64,000 nt of DNA from Calditrichota bacterium (GTDB lineage Bacteria > CLD3). A program made the position numbers and the translations under genes. Under the pieces are notes generated by a model that saw nothing but the letters and a program-made list of their open reading frames with translations, did not search any database and was not told the DNA's origin. Positions 63,903-64,000 of the stretch are shown here, piece after piece. Each line of letters opens with the position of its first letter. The stretch's first letter is position 1. The DNA is taken from positions 62,001 to 126,000 of the forward strand of contig QQUF01000040.1 in NCBI GenBank assembly GCA_008501735.1, given 5' to 3'.

Positions 63903-64000
63903 TTTAGAGAATACTCCGATTTTTAATTTTGTGAAAATTGTGAAAGTTTTACTATTTGTTTAATTTTTAAAGAAAGTTCAGCTCTGTTTAGTAGTGATTT

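Overview
The window is an AT-rich bacterial chromosomal segment. It most likely comes from the FCB superphylum, in the Bacteroidota / Ignavibacteriota / Kapabacteria neighbourhood. Three things in the sequence point there. Five secreted proteins end in the type IX secretion (T9SS) sorting domain, with the N-Y-P-N-P-F-N-P entry motif and a C-terminal K-K-M-x-x-L-K-like tail. The primary sigma factor is the short form (285 aa, no region 1.1) typical of Bacteroidota relatives. There is also a hybrid two-component sensor with periplasmic propeller repeats and a Y_Y_Y domain. The species cannot be named from the sequence alone. No rRNA, tRNA, CRISPR array, phage or complete insertion sequence was seen.

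Layout. 0-8.5 kb: truA, an RsbRD-like protein, threonine aldolase, a CTP-dependent lipid kinase-like membrane protein, then a very large NHL/TPR/transglutaminase-like secreted protein coupled to a FecR/TPR partner. 8.5-20.2 kb (accessory-looking): a single-gene AlbA_2 / NB-ARC (STAND) / TPR protein, two acetyltransferases, a large T9SS lipoprotein, and the tldE and tldD protease genes, which are split by an ATPase plus TOPRIM-like gene pair. 20.3-27.3 kb: the NfnAB electron-bifurcating transhydrogenase, a TRAP transporter lacking its binding protein, pyrimidine nucleoside phosphorylase and a Tat-exported cupredoxin-like protein. 27.4-36.5 kb: two T9SS cargo proteins, CtpA protease, thymidylate kinase, SAM decarboxylase overlapping accA, a DHH-like unknown, and small GNAT and DUF1272 genes.

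36.5-43.3 kb is a phosphorelay locus: a 1545-aa hybrid kinase with three receivers, two tiny membrane peptides, a lone receiver, a LytTR regulator and an Hpt protein. 43.4-52.7 kb holds envelope proteins, a zinc alcohol dehydrogenase, a lipoprotein endonuclease, a HIT hydrolase, a PolB-like exonuclease, and two tandem Ycf48-like T9SS proteins whose ends are nearly identical. 52.7-57.3 kb has the sigma factor, a biotin carboxylase, an M24 peptidase and a Uma2 nuclease. 57.3-64 kb has a DUF1854 protein with its ABC exporter, two small upstream ORFs, a CAP-domain protein, and an FMN-binding protein with a membrane protein and a porin.

The best candidates for an undescribed system are two. One is the AlbA_2-STAND-TPR gene at 8566-10836. 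The other is the overcoming-lysogenization-defect (OLD)/PARIS-like ATPase plus TOPRIM-like pair at 16660-18696, lodged between tldE and tldD. Both look AT-richer than their surroundings and have the architecture of antiviral sensor/effector systems. Intergenic DNA also carries a dispersed palindromic repeat family (TAGAGACGCA type), a possible 293-bp MITE-like element, and heptanucleotide repeats inside T9SS sorting domains. All functional calls rest on reading motifs by eye; no database search was run.
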